Shown here: positions 44,113 to 52,638 of the stretch, piece after piece
Layout: every line of letters starts with the position of its first letter
Numbering within the stretch: the stretch's first letter is position 1
From: Actinoplanes ianthinogenes
GTDB taxonomy: Bacteria > Actinomycetota > Actinomycetes > Mycobacteriales > Micromonosporaceae
Direction of reading: 5' to 3'
Length of the DNA stretch: 64,000 nt
Assembly: GCF_018324205.1 (NCBI RefSeq)
Contig: NZ_AP023356.1
Coordinates: 1,488,001 to 1,552,000 of the forward strand
Notes under the pieces: model-generated
What the model was told of the DNA's origin: nothing
Database searches by the model: none
Seen by the model: only the letters and a program-made list of their open reading frames with translations
Program-made: the position numbers and the translations under genes

Positions 44113-44416
44113 GGCCGCGCCGCTGTTAGCGGAGTGCGCATGTGCGGACCGCGCCGCTGGCGACGGGGCGGATGTACAGACCGCGCCGCTGATGACGGGG
44201 CGCGCACGTGCGGACCGCGCCGCTGGTGACGAGGTCGCATGTGCAGACCGCGCCGCTGGAGACGGGATGCGCACGTGCGGACCGCGCCGCTGGCGACGGG
44301 GTCCGCATGTGCAGACCGCGCCGCTGGAGACGGGATGCGCACGTGCGGACCGCGCCGCTGGCGACGGGGTCCGCATGTGCAGACCGCGCCGCTGGAGACG
44401 GGATGCGGGTGCGCGC
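44113..44416. repeat. 34-bp tandem repeat, alternating A/B forms (68-bp higher-order unit)
   Basis: The core GACCGCGCCGCTGG recurs at 44147, 44179, 44213, 44246, 44280, 44314, 44348 and 44382; the last five are exactly 34 bp apart. An A form (GCACGTGCGG before the core) alternates with a B form (CCGCATGTGC). A and B are complementary at 9 of 10 positions, so neighbours could form hairpins or cruciforms. It starts 134 bp upstream of the MFS gene's ATG. There are no unique spacers. Confidence 0.85.
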
Positions 44417-44497
44417 CGCGCCGCCGGATCGCTGATGGCGGGGATGCGGGTGCGGATGCGTCGCGGGCGGCGGCACGCGTCAGTGCGAGAGCGGCCC

Positions 44498-44599
44498 TCA
44501 GGGGGCGAAGTCGGCCCGGTCGTGATCGAGGCCGTAGAGCGGCAGATCCGGCGTGACCCAGCCCACATAGGCGGCGGCGATGGCGTCGATCGGGGTCAC
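44498..44599 (-). CDS. Possible 33-residue protein
   Basis: A GTG at 44599 opens a frame reading VTPIDAIAAAYVGWVTPDLP and ending in LDHDRADFAP at a TGA at 44498. The composition is protein-like and unlike the surrounding repeat. No clear Shine-Dalgarno is seen and no family is recognised. It could be a small gene or the remnant of a larger one. Confidence 0.3.
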   Translation of the reverse strand: MTPIDAIAAAYVGWVTPDLPLYGLDHDRADFAP

Positions 44600-44865
44600 A
44601 AGCCGCACCCTACCGGATGCCTGCCGGGCATTCCGGCCGCCGGATTGTTTCAACCCGTGGACGCGCGGTCTCTCGTTCCGCGGTCTGGATGCTGCTGAAG
44701 CGTTTCACGGCTCGAGGAATCCCGGCGCAAAGGATCACTGGAGCGCCGCGCGCCGAGCGGATCGAGACTCCTCCTTGGCGCGGGCGAACTCCGGCACCGC
44801 TCTGGGACCGGGTCGACGGCTTCACGACGCCACCGCTGTCCGGGCGGGCTGGCGGCTCAGGCCGC

Positions 44866-45804
44866 TCAGAGGCGGCGGATTACGGAAACCACCTTGCCCA
44901 GGATGACCGCGTCGTCGCCAGGGATGACCGCGTAGCCGGCATTCCGCGGGACCAGCTCGACGTGCCCGTCGCGCCGCTGGAACGTCTTGACCGTGGCCTC
45001 GCCGTCGATCATCGCGGCGACGATCTCACCGTTCTCCGCGACCGGCTGCTGGCGGACCACCACCACGTCACCGTCGCAGATGGCTGCGTCGATCATCGAG
45101 TCACCTTTGACATTCAGCGCGAACAGCGTGCCGTGGCCGACCATCCCGGAAGAGACCACCAGGTGATCCAGCACATGCTCCTCCGCCAGGATCGGCGCAC
45201 CGGCCGCGATGTCACCCAGCACCGGGATCGCCACCACCTGGTCAGGCCGGATAAACTCCCGCACCTCGGCGAGCCGACCCTCAGCCGCCCCGGGCTCCCG
45301 GACATCGGACAAGCCATCGGCACCCGCAGCCCCGCGCCCCCGCGCCCCGGCCAGGCCGCCCCCCGAAGCCGCCGTCCCGCGCTCTCGTGCGTCGGCCAAG
45401 CCACCCGAACCTGCAGCGCCGCGCCCCCGCGCCTCAGCCAAGCCACCCGCAGTCCCGCGCCCCCGCGCCTCGGCCAAGCCAGCCGAACCCGCAGCCTCGG
45501 GACCTCGCGCCCCGGCCTGGCCACCCGCGCCCGGCTCGGCCGGACCCGCCACGCCCGCGGCCCGGTGCTCTCGCACCTCGACCGCCCGTGACCCGTGTGG
45601 CTGCCGGCGCAGCAACCCGTGCCGCTCCAGCACCTTGAGGTGATGCGCCACCGACGACGGCGACACCAGCCCGACCGCCGCCCCGATCTCCCGCACGGTC
45701 GGCGGAAAGCCCCGCTCCCGCACCGACTCGCGGATGACCGCGAGAATGCGCTCCTGCTTGGCGCTGATCCGCGGTCGCGGCTCGTCGCCGACATCGACGC
45801 TCAT
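44866..45804 (-). CDS. lexA: LexA SOS repressor with an expanded repetitive linker
   Basis: 312 residues from the ATG at 45804 (a GTG nine bases up is possible); usual LexA is about 200-260. The winged HTH is normal ([20 protein letters not shown], then [20 protein letters not shown]). Residues about 80-175 are a repetitive Gly/Ala/Arg tract (units [36 protein letters not shown]). The S24 domain is intact: Ala-Gly cleavage bond in [11 protein letters not shown] (about residue 198), Ser in VKGDSMIDA (about 234) and Lys in EATVKTF (about 272). It represses the SOS regulon and self-cleaves on RecA filaments. A convincing SOS box was not seen upstream. Confidence 0.92.
   Translation of the reverse strand: MSVDVGDEPRPRISAKQERILAVIRESVRERGFPPTVREIGAAVGLVSPSSVAHHLKVLERHGLLRRQPHGSRAVEVREHRAAGVAGPAEPGAGGQAGARGPEAAGSAGLAEARGRGTAGGLAEARGRGAAGSGGLADARERGTAASGGGLAGARGRGAAGADGLSDVREPGAAEGRLAEVREFIRPDQVVAIPVLGDIAAGAPILAEEHVLDHLVVSSGMVGHGTLFALNVKGDSMIDAAICDGDVVVVRQQPVAENGEIVAAMIDGEATVKTFQRRDGHVELVPRNAGYAVIPGDDAVILGKVVSVIRRL
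45283..45550 (-). repeat. Imperfect in-frame tandem repeat in the LexA linker
   Basis: Units of about 36-48 bp, recognisable by GCGCCTCGGCCAAGCC (plus strand), recur near 45389, 45431 and 45467 with diverged copies on either side. Each gives 12-16 residues of G-L-A-x-A/V-R-x-R/P-G-x-A-A. All length changes are multiples of 3, so the reading frame and both functional domains are kept. Confidence 0.75.
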
Positions 45805-45894
45805 GTCCGGCACCTTACCCGATGATTAGATCAAATGTACGAACCGTGACCGAAACCGCACGTTCGAGCGATCGGATCGGCACATCGGCAATCC

Positions 45895-46170
45895 TCACTC
45901 TCCCAGTCTGGACAGGTCCACCTCCACCTCGACCCGCACGACGTCACCGTGATCCTTCCCCGCGCGTATCTTCTTCGGCACCGCGAGCAACCAGCCCGCC
46001 TGCCGGTCCCACCACACGCTCGTCGCCCAGCTCCTCCCGTCCACGGTCGCCGTCACCGGCACCCGGCCGAACGCCCCGGCCGTCTCCGGCGCATGCTCCA
46101 CCGGCACCGGAGCGAAAACCCAGCCGCTCTCCCCCGGCCACCGCACCAACTCCGCTTCGAACACCCCCAC
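45895..46170 (-). CDS. DUF1905 domain protein
   Basis: 91 residues from a GTG. The family pattern is clear: FEAELVRWPGESGWVFAPVP, GRVPVTATVDGRSWATSVWW and GWLLAVPKKIRAGKDHGDVV. DUF1905 forms a small beta-barrel, often paired with a YdeI-like domain, which is absent here. Function not established. Confidence 0.8.
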   Translation of the reverse strand: MGVFEAELVRWPGESGWVFAPVPVEHAPETAGAFGRVPVTATVDGRSWATSVWWDRQAGWLLAVPKKIRAGKDHGDVVRVEVEVDLSRLGE

Positions 46171-46241
46171 AACATGCCACGACCCACCGACAAAAACGCC
46201 CGGCCGAGACGGGGTCCAGCGAACAAAAGTGGAGATGAGAT

Positions 46242-47636
46242 TCAGCGCACAAAGAGGAGGAACAGCCCGGCCCAGGTGCAGCCGATCATGAAGAGAACCA
46301 ACGGAAGCTCATCAGCAAGCGTCACCAGAACCGGCCGTGCCTGCCGAGCGGGCCGAGCCGCGCCACCGATCGCCTCCCCAGCCACCGGCGAGGCGTCTCC
46401 GGCCACTGGGGAACCATCCCCAGCCACCCGCGAGACGTCCCCGGCCACTGAGGAACCATCCCCAGCCACCCGCGAGACGTCCCCGGCCACTGAGGAACCA
46501 TCCCCAGCCACCCGCGAACTCACCAGCGAGCGCCGACTCCCCCCAGCCAGGGCCGCGTCATGCGCGACGATCACCCCGACCACATGCCCCGCCAGGATCA
46601 GCGCCACTTGAGCCCCGGCGATCACCCCCGGAATGGGCACCACGTTCCACCCCACCCCGGCCCACAACCCCCACTGCTGCCCGAGCAGCAGAACCCCCCG
46701 AGGCGCCGCCACGATCAGCAGGGACAGATAGTGCGCCAGCGTGTACCCCACCGCGATCGGGATCAGCGAAGCCGTCACGTCCAGCCCACCGGCCGTCCGG
46801 CGGACCGCGAGCAGCACCCCGGCACAGATCAGCACCAGCGCGCCCGTCGCCACCACCGCCGGATGCCCGGCCCGCTGCACGAACCCGGCCCACACCGGCG
46901 ACCCGGAAGCGCTGTCGAAGACCGTCGACCCCCACCACACCGCGACGAACGCCGTCAGCCCGACCCCGGCCACCGGGAACGGCGCGGCCAGCCCGCTCAG
47001 CGGCCTCGGCCACCGCACCGGGCTGAGCCGCCCGGCCAGCGACGAATACACCTCGAAACAGTCGCCGCGGGCGAACCACTCCTCACCCCGGAGCGCCGCC
47101 ATCCCCAGCTGCGCGACCGCGTAGCCGACCAGGCACCAGCCGATCACGCGGGGCTCCGTCCGGCCCGGCGCCACCAGCTCGAACCACACGAACGCCAGCA
47201 GCCACCCCACCGCGGGCCACATGCCCCACCCGGGACCCGGGCGCAGTCCCGCCGCCGGCAGCCGCAGCACCCGGAACAGCGTCCGCAGCGGATTGACCGC
47301 GCGCCACACCGGGCCGGACACCACGCTCAGCGGCACCAGACCGACCCAGAGCCAGACGAAGATCGCGTACGCCGCGGGGTTCGTCCCCCCGGCCGGGCCG
47401 AGCAGCGCGTTCCCGACCAGGTACAGCGAGAGCAGCAGCACCAGCCCGCGCAGCACCGGAAGCCAGCCCGCCGTCCGCACCGACCGGGGCACGCCGCCGC
47501 CCAGCCGCGGTGTGGTCCACCAGAGCGCCGCGATCAGGAACGACAGCACCACGGTCGCCGCGCCGGCCTGCAACACCAGGTCGAGCGGCAGGGGCAGGTC
47601 CGACGAGCCACCGACCCCGTGGGCCAGCGGCCTCAC
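46242..47636 (-). CDS. Polytopic membrane protein of the cupredoxin operon, with a repeat-expanded loop
   Basis: 464 residues from a GTG overlapping the previous stop (GTGA). About 11 TM helices; conserved-looking blocks are WLWVGLVPLSVVSGPVWRAV, RGDCFEVYSSLAGRLSP and AVGYTLAHYLSLLIVAAPRG. A loop near residue 385 holds S-R/S/P-V-A-G-D units in tandem, 42 bp per DNA repeat, before the last TM (LPLVLFMIGCTWAGLFLLFV). No family assigned. It is the last of four coupled genes whose other members suggest copper or redox chemistry at the membrane. Confidence 0.75.
   Translation of the reverse strand: MRPLAHGVGGSSDLPLPLDLVLQAGAATVVLSFLIAALWWTTPRLGGGVPRSVRTAGWLPVLRGLVLLLSLYLVGNALLGPAGGTNPAAYAIFVWLWVGLVPLSVVSGPVWRAVNPLRTLFRVLRLPAAGLRPGPGWGMWPAVGWLLAFVWFELVAPGRTEPRVIGWCLVGYAVAQLGMAALRGEEWFARGDCFEVYSSLAGRLSPVRWPRPLSGLAAPFPVAGVGLTAFVAVWWGSTVFDSASGSPVWAGFVQRAGHPAVVATGALVLICAGVLLAVRRTAGGLDVTASLIPIAVGYTLAHYLSLLIVAAPRGVLLLGQQWGLWAGVGWNVVPIPGVIAGAQVALILAGHVVGVIVAHDAALAGGSRRSLVSSRVAGDGSSVAGDVSRVAGDGSSVAGDVSRVAGDGSPVAGDASPVAGEAIGGAARPARQARPVLVTLADELPLVLFMIGCTWAGLFLLFVR
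46411..46524 (-). repeat. 42-bp coding tandem repeat in the membrane protein gene
   Basis: The sequence GAACCATCCCCAGCCACCCG recurs at 46411, 46453 and 46495, exactly 42 bp apart, with a degenerate part-copy from 46381. Each unit encodes 14 residues (V-A-G-D-x-S pairs). Confidence 0.85.
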
Positions 47637-48280
47637 TTCACCTCGAGCTGCAGGAGCAGCGTGTCCGGGTGCGCCTCGACGTCGAAGAGCCCGGCCTGCG
47701 AGGCCACGAAGACGATGCACGCCGGCTGGCCGGGCTGCACCGAATATTCCAGCTCGTAGCCGTGCACGTGGATGTCCGCGGCGACGTCGGCGGACACCCC
47801 GAGCCGCACCTGGCTGCCGAGCGGCACGCTCACCCGGTGCGGCGCGGGTGACGCCTTCCCGTCCTGGAGCGCCGCGGTCGCCACCACCTGGTCCGGCGAG
47901 GGCGATCCGCACGCGGCCGGGGTGGCCGCCTGAGCGGGCGGGGCGGCCGTGCACCCGGGCAGCAGCGCCAGCGCGGCGAGCAGGAAGGGCACCGCCCGCA
48001 GCGCCCGCCGGCCACCCGACGAGGGCGCGCCCGACGAGGGCGCCGGCGTGGGCATCACCGGGCCGCCGAAGTCCACCGGCTCGCGGCGGATCAGCGCCAG
48101 CACGCCCAGCTGCGCGAAGACGGCGATCGACGCCGACGACACCACCAGCACGAACGCCGCGAACAACGACGCGAAGGTGAGCAGGCTGGTCGCCGACATC
48201 AGCACCTTGAGCCCGAAGAGCGCCGGGACCGCGAGGACCACCGACGACACGAGCAGCAGGAGACCGGTCCAGGCCCTCAC
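47633..48280 (-). CDS. Membrane protein with C-terminal cupredoxin-like domain
   Basis: 215 residues from a GTG overlapping the upstream stop. Two TM helices (AWTGLLLLVSSVVLAVPALF, then FASLFAAFVLVVSSASIAVF) are followed by a linker and a lipobox-like hydrophobic stretch (FLLAALALLPGC). An internal Met just before the linker could start a separate lipoprotein. The last 90 residues look cupredoxin-like (VSVPLGSQVRLGVSADVAAD, DIHVHGYELEYSVQPGQPAC, GLFDVEAHPDTLLLQLEV). The HVHGY and EAH motifs could bind copper, though the classic His-Cys-His-Met set is not complete. Confidence 0.72.
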   Translation of the reverse strand: MRAWTGLLLLVSSVVLAVPALFGLKVLMSATSLLTFASLFAAFVLVVSSASIAVFAQLGVLALIRREPVDFGGPVMPTPAPSSGAPSSGGRRALRAVPFLLAALALLPGCTAAPPAQAATPAACGSPSPDQVVATAALQDGKASPAPHRVSVPLGSQVRLGVSADVAADIHVHGYELEYSVQPGQPACIVFVASQAGLFDVEAHPDTLLLQLEVK

Positions 48281-49161
48281 GAAGGCACCTCCGCGACCAC
48301 GGCCGCGCGCTGCGCGAGCCTCCGCAACACCGACGCCCCGGCCACCGCGACCCCGGCGCCGAGGCCCAGCGCCAGCACCACCAGCACCCGCTCGACCAGC
48401 GGCGGCCCGGCGAACGGCAGCACCGCCCGGTGGAAGGAGGTCACGTCCGGCAGCACGAACACCGCGGTCAGGGCGGCCCCGGCGCAGACCGCGAGCAGTC
48501 CGGCGGGCCGGCCGCGCAGGGCCACCACCGCGCCGCCCAGGAGCAGCGGCCAGGCCAGCAGGTTGATCCCGGCGGCGCTGAGGAAGGTGCCGAGCAGGGG
48601 CGCCGACTCGACGGCCAGGGTGGAGCCGAGCACGTGGGTGATCGACGCGGCCATCGCGATCGCGCCGGCCGCGGCGAGCAGCAGGTCGGCGCGGTGCAGG
48701 CGGCGGGCGATCACGGGTACGGCCACGGCCGACACGATAGCCAGCGCCCACCAGGGCAACGGGTTCGGCGCCTGCTCGCCGGTGAGCACCCCGGCCACGG
48801 TGACGGCGGTGCCGGCGGCGTCCAACGGGACCGTCCAGTTCACCGTACGGAAAGCCCCGAGGTCTTTGCCCTCCGGAGCGAACCGTGAGTCTGCCCAGGT
48901 CAGCTCGCCGCCGGCGGGGACGGTCCGGTCGAGGTCGCGGACCGTGACCGGGCCGGAGGTGTGGTTCGTCAAGCGGAGCTTGGCGCCGTCCTCGATGGCG
49001 ATCACGGTGAGCCCCGGGATCTGTGGTGTGATGGCCACCACCTGGCTGCGCGCGTCGGTGGCGACCAGGCCGCCGGCGTGCGCCGCCGCCGGACCGGCCG
49101 TCGCGAGGAGAATCCCGGCGACGGCGGCCAGCAACACCAGGAGGCGACGCACCGGGCTCAC
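48277..49161 (-). CDS. Secreted-domain/multi-TM protein with CopC-like N-terminus
   Basis: 294 residues from a GTG overlapping the upstream stop. A signal peptide (RRLLVLLAAVAGILLATAGP) leads to AAAHAGGLV, so the mature protein would begin with His, as in CopC-type copper chaperones. A beta-rich outer domain of about 100 residues (LRLTNHTSGPVTVRDLDRTV) precedes five or so TM helices (PLPWWALAIVSAVAVPVIA onward). The CopC likeness is weak beyond the start. Probably an envelope metal-handling subunit; function inferred from context. Confidence 0.7.
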   Translation of the reverse strand: MSPVRRLLVLLAAVAGILLATAGPAAAHAGGLVATDARSQVVAITPQIPGLTVIAIEDGAKLRLTNHTSGPVTVRDLDRTVPAGGELTWADSRFAPEGKDLGAFRTVNWTVPLDAAGTAVTVAGVLTGEQAPNPLPWWALAIVSAVAVPVIARRLHRADLLLAAAGAIAMAASITHVLGSTLAVESAPLLGTFLSAAGINLLAWPLLLGGAVVALRGRPAGLLAVCAGAALTAVFVLPDVTSFHRAVLPFAGPPLVERVLVVLALGLGAGVAVAGASVLRRLAQRAAVVAEVPS

Positions 49162-50222
49162 TCCGGCTGCAGGCGCTGGATGCTGCGGACCACCAGCACG
49201 GTCCCGGCGCCGGCCAGCGCGGTCAGCGTCAGCAGGCCGCTGACGATGTGGATGTTCCACCCCACGGTGCCGGTCTGGATCTTGCCGACCAGCAGCACGG
49301 CACCCCAGACGATCGGCGGCGCGACCAGGCCGAGGGTGATCCAGCGTGCCGTCACCGGCAGCGTGACCAGGGTGCCTCCGACGCGGAGCAGCAGCTCGAC
49401 GACGGGCGCCGCGACGGCCACGGTCAGGTGCGGCCACCACGGGCCCTGCGAGGCGAACATCAGGTGCATGAGCAGCGCGGGGATCGAGACCAGTGCGGTC
49501 GGCAGGCCGATCGGCAGCCGCCAGCGCCGGCCGATCATCAGGATCGGGACGAGCAGCAGGACGGTGCTGAACAGGTAGCCGTGCACCAGCTGGCCGTCGA
49601 TGGAGAACACGTTCGGCTCGGCGTGGCCGGTGCCGAGGTGGTAGAAGCCGAGCGCGGTGGCGTGCAGCGAGTAGATGTGCAGCGGGAGCACCGCGAACAG
49701 CGCCGAGATGCCGACCAGGAAGGCGTTGCCGATGCTCAGCAGGCGGCCGGGGACGGTGGCCGTCATCAGCGCCGGGCCCATAGCGACCAGCACCATGCCC
49801 AGGATGATCAGCTCGTGGCTGGGGCTGACGAAGATCTCCAGGTTCTTCTCGATCCCGAAGATGTTGTGCCACAGCGTGTCCATGCCGCCGCCGACCAGCA
49901 GCGACGCCATCCCGGCGAGCGGGATGCGCAGCGCGTTGGGCAGGGCCAGCAGGCTCTGGTACGTCGGGATCGCCGGGAGCCGCGACTTCATGATCCAGAG
50001 GAGGGTGAAGCCGGACGCCGCGATGCCCGAGTAGAGCACGCCGTGCCACGGGGTCCAGAACGTCTCCAGCTCCGGCGTGGTGGCGTGCGCGTAGGCGTCG
50101 AGCTGAAGCCCGATCACCAACCAGGCGCTCGCGACCAGCAGCACCCACCGCTCACGCGCGGCGAACGCCGGACCGGTGGTCGCGTCGTCGACCACCTGCG
50201 GCCGCTCCACGGACGTAGTCAC
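49158..50222 (-). CDS. Polytopic membrane protein with conserved histidines, first gene of the cupredoxin operon
   Basis: 354 residues from a GTG at 50222. About nine TM helices. Histidines sit at helix ends in repeated settings: LDAYAHAT, FWTPWHGVLYSG, GGMDTLWHNIFG, FVSPSHELIILG, FAVLPLHIYSLHATALGFYH and ALLMHLMF. This is a pattern of metal- or haem-binding membrane proteins. No family is recognised with certainty. It leads the four-gene GTGA-coupled operon. Confidence 0.75.
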   Translation of the reverse strand: MTTSVERPQVVDDATTGPAFAARERWVLLVASAWLVIGLQLDAYAHATTPELETFWTPWHGVLYSGIAASGFTLLWIMKSRLPAIPTYQSLLALPNALRIPLAGMASLLVGGGMDTLWHNIFGIEKNLEIFVSPSHELIILGMVLVAMGPALMTATVPGRLLSIGNAFLVGISALFAVLPLHIYSLHATALGFYHLGTGHAEPNVFSIDGQLVHGYLFSTVLLLVPILMIGRRWRLPIGLPTALVSIPALLMHLMFASQGPWWPHLTVAVAAPVVELLLRVGGTLVTLPVTARWITLGLVAPPIVWGAVLLVGKIQTGTVGWNIHIVSGLLTLTALAGAGTVLVVRSIQRLQPE

Positions 50223-50338
50223 GTTTCCCCCTCTGATCGATCCGGGCGAAGGTAACCTACATCGCCCGTGTTACATGAATCGATCAGGAATGACCCTGAT
50301 TCCGGGCGTTCGGCGGACGACTTCCGGAGGGACCACCG

Positions 50339-51526
50339 ATGACCTCGAACGTCGTGGTGGTGGGTGGCGGCATCGGCGGCCTCGCCACCGCCCTCTCGCT
50401 GACCCGCGCCGGGCAGCGGGTCACCGTGCTGGAACAGGCGTCCGCCTTCGGCGAGGTGGGCGCCGGCATGCAGATCGCGCCGAACTGCACCCGGATCCTC
50501 GACGAGTGGGGCCTGCTCGGCGAGGTGCGGTCGCTGGGCGTGCTTCCCGAGCGCATCGTCATGAAGGACGCCGTGGACGGCGGCGAGCTGAGCGCCCTCG
50601 ACCTGCACGACGTGGAACGCCGCTACGGGTTCCCGTACCTGGTGATCCACCGCACCGACCTGCACGGCGTGCTGCTGCGGGCCTGCCGGCGAGCGGGCGT
50701 CGAGCTGGTCACGGACGTGACGGTCACCGCATATTCGTCCTCACCGGCCGGGGCCGCGGCGATCCACGACGGCGGCACGGTCGCCGGCGACGTGGTGATC
50801 GCCGCGGACGGGCTCCACTCGACGGCCCGCCGGATCCTCAGCGACGACGAGCCGGTCAGCTCGGCCTACGTCGCCTACCGCGGCGCGGTCCCGATCGACC
50901 GGGTCGCCGAGCTCGACGTGCACCTCAAGGACGTGGTCGTCCACATCGGCCCGCGCTGTCACCTGGTGCAGTACCCGCTCCGTGGCGGCGAGATGTTCAA
51001 CCAGGTCGCCGTCTTCGAGTCGCCCGGGGCCCGGCTCGGCAAGGCGGACCGGGGCGGCCCGGACGAGCTGGACGCGGCGTTCGAGGGCACCTGCCCCCAG
51101 GTCCGGGCCGGCCTGCACCTGATGTGGCGGGACCGCCGGTGGCGCATGGTCGACCGGGACCCGATCGACAACTGGGTCACCGGCCGCCTGGCCCTGGCCG
51201 GCGACGCCGCCCATCCGCCGTTGCAGTACCTGGCCCAGGGCGCGGTCATGGCCATCGAGGACGCCTGGGTCCTCGGCGCCCACGCCGGCCGCGACCCCGA
51301 TTGGGACGGTGTCCTGGCTGCCTACAACGCGGTCCGCCCCGCACACTGCCGCCGGGTCCTCACCACCGCCCGGTCCTGGGGCGAGTTCTGGCACCACGAC
51401 GGCCCCCGCCGCGCATGGCGCAACAAACTCCTGACCGAGCGGGACACCTACGACTACTCGTACGTGGACTGGCTCTTCGGCCCGACCGCCCTGACGCCCG
51501 ACCAGGAACCCCCGATGTTCCGCTGA
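50339..51526 (+). CDS. FAD-dependent aromatic monooxygenase (salicylate / 3-hydroxybenzoate hydroxylase-like)
   Basis: 395 residues with GGAGGG upstream of the ATG. Flavin motifs: GGGIGGLATALSL (residues 8-20), the DG motif VVIAADGLHSTAR and the GD motif RLALAGDAAHPPLQYLAQGA. It hydroxylates a ring using NAD(P)H and oxygen; the long C-terminal WFHH-type tail (WGEFWHHDGPRRAW) is like 3-hydroxybenzoate 6-hydroxylases. Exact substrate unknown. It stands alone, divergent from the cupredoxin operon. Confidence 0.87.
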   Translation: MTSNVVVVGGGIGGLATALSLTRAGQRVTVLEQASAFGEVGAGMQIAPNCTRILDEWGLLGEVRSLGVLPERIVMKDAVDGGELSALDLHDVERRYGFPYLVIHRTDLHGVLLRACRRAGVELVTDVTVTAYSSSPAGAAAIHDGGTVAGDVVIAADGLHSTARRILSDDEPVSSAYVAYRGAVPIDRVAELDVHLKDVVVHIGPRCHLVQYPLRGGEMFNQVAVFESPGARLGKADRGGPDELDAAFEGTCPQVRAGLHLMWRDRRWRMVDRDPIDNWVTGRLALAGDAAHPPLQYLAQGAVMAIEDAWVLGAHAGRDPDWDGVLAAYNAVRPAHCRRVLTTARSWGEFWHHDGPRRAWRNKLLTERDTYDYSYVDWLFGPTALTPDQEPPMFR

Positions 51527-51629
51527 GCGGCCGAGCCGTTCCTCCAGGTCGAAGACGAGCGTGCCCCCCGTCCGGGCGAGGGTCGCCGAGGACCGGGAAA
51601 GAACCCGGCCATGGCGGCCCGCACTCGCC

Positions 51630-52568
51630 CTAATCCGGGCCGCGCTCGCCCTCCGCGACTGCTCCCGTGGCCGCGGCTTGAAGCGCCTCGGCCAGTCGCG
51701 CCGCCGCGGGTGACAGCGGATCGTGCACCCAAGCGAGAGTCATCCGCCGCCCTTCCTCCGGACCACCGCGGACCGGCAACACCCGCACTCCGTCCGGCAC
51801 CGAGCCGGCCAGCATCGGCGGGATCGTAGTCAGGCCGCACCCGGCCGCGACCAGGTGCAATTTCGCCAGCCAGTCCCGGGCCACGTGCGCGATCACCGGC
51901 CGCTCATCGAGCCCGGGCCACACACCCATCAACCGCTCGTTCCCCGCACTCTGCCCGGCGATCCACTCCTGTCCCCGTAGGTCCCTCACGTCCACGAACG
52001 ATCCGCCGGCCAGCGGATGCGTAGCCGGCACTGCCACCATCAAGCTGCGGTCGGTCAGCACTCGCGTCCGCAACGGCGGCGCCTCCGTGTCCGGCGGCCG
52101 ATGCGGCGGCTCTGTCGCGATCACAGCCAGGTCGAGGCTGCCCGCACGCAACGCGCGGATCAGGGCTGGCGTGGAGGCTTCGCGACTGGTCACGGTCACT
52201 CCGGGATGCGTACGCCGCAACGCGCTCAACGCACGGGGCACCAACGCAGCGCCGGCGCTGGTGAACCATCCGAGCCGCACCCGTCCGCCGGCACCCGGCA
52301 ACCCGGCCAGCTCACGCGCCGCCGCGTCGACCTGCTCTGCCACCGCAACGGCACGGCGCAGCACGATCTGCCCCGCCGAAGTCAGCCTCACCCCCTCGTG
52401 TCGTCGCTCCAGAAGATCCGCCCCCACGGCTCGCTCCAGAGCCGCGATCTGCCGGGAGACGGCCGACTGCGTATATCCCAACGCGGCAGCCGCGGCGGTG
52501 AAAGTCCCGCGCTCCGCCACCTGCCGGAACACCCGCAACGCTACCAACGACGCGTCCGTGATCGCCAT
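51630..52568 (-). CDS. LysR-family transcriptional regulator
   Basis: 312 residues. The N-terminal HTH is textbook (ALRVFRQVAERGTFTAAAAA, then LGYTQSAVSRQIAALERAVG), and the effector domain starts at GGRVRLGWFTSAGAALVPRA. It is divergent from the SDR at 52639, with a 7-bp dyad between them, so it probably controls that gene and itself. Confidence 0.9.
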   Translation of the reverse strand: MAITDASLVALRVFRQVAERGTFTAAAAALGYTQSAVSRQIAALERAVGADLLERRHEGVRLTSAGQIVLRRAVAVAEQVDAAARELAGLPGAGGRVRLGWFTSAGAALVPRALSALRRTHPGVTVTSREASTPALIRALRAGSLDLAVIATEPPHRPPDTEAPPLRTRVLTDRSLMVAVPATHPLAGGSFVDVRDLRGQEWIAGQSAGNERLMGVWPGLDERPVIAHVARDWLAKLHLVAAGCGLTTIPPMLAGSVPDGVRVLPVRGGPEEGRRMTLAWVHDPLSPAAARLAEALQAAATGAVAEGERGPD

Positions 52569-52574
52569 GACTTC

Positions 52575-52595
52575 TACTCATACCAGGCATGAGTA
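52575..52595. promoter_or_regulatory. LysR-type operator
   Basis: TACTCAT-N7-ATGAGTA is a perfect 7-bp dyad, 7 bp before the LysR start and 43 bp before the SDR start. It contains T-N11-A as LysR sites do. Confidence 0.75.
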
Positions 52596-52638
52596 AATCT
52601 CGTTGGCCGCATGACCCGCACCGACCTAACTTGGGCGC

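Larger units (their letters stand above)
43980..44865. other. Long region with no established gene between MFS and LexA genes
   Basis: The region holds the 34-bp tandem repeat (44113-44416) and one possible 33-residue gene (44498-44599). Open frames on both strands across the repeat are by-products of GC-rich periodic sequence. Nothing is recognised in 43980-44112 or 44600-44865 beyond presumed promoters. Confidence 0.6.

Noticed and set aside
44113..44416. 34-bp repeat as a CRISPR array
   Set aside because: Units abut directly with no unique spacers, and no cas gene is present.
45805..45894. SOS box upstream of lexA
   Set aside because: Only one half (GTTCGA) is seen; no partner lies at the 4-nt spacing of the actinobacterial TCGAAC-N4-GTTCGA box.
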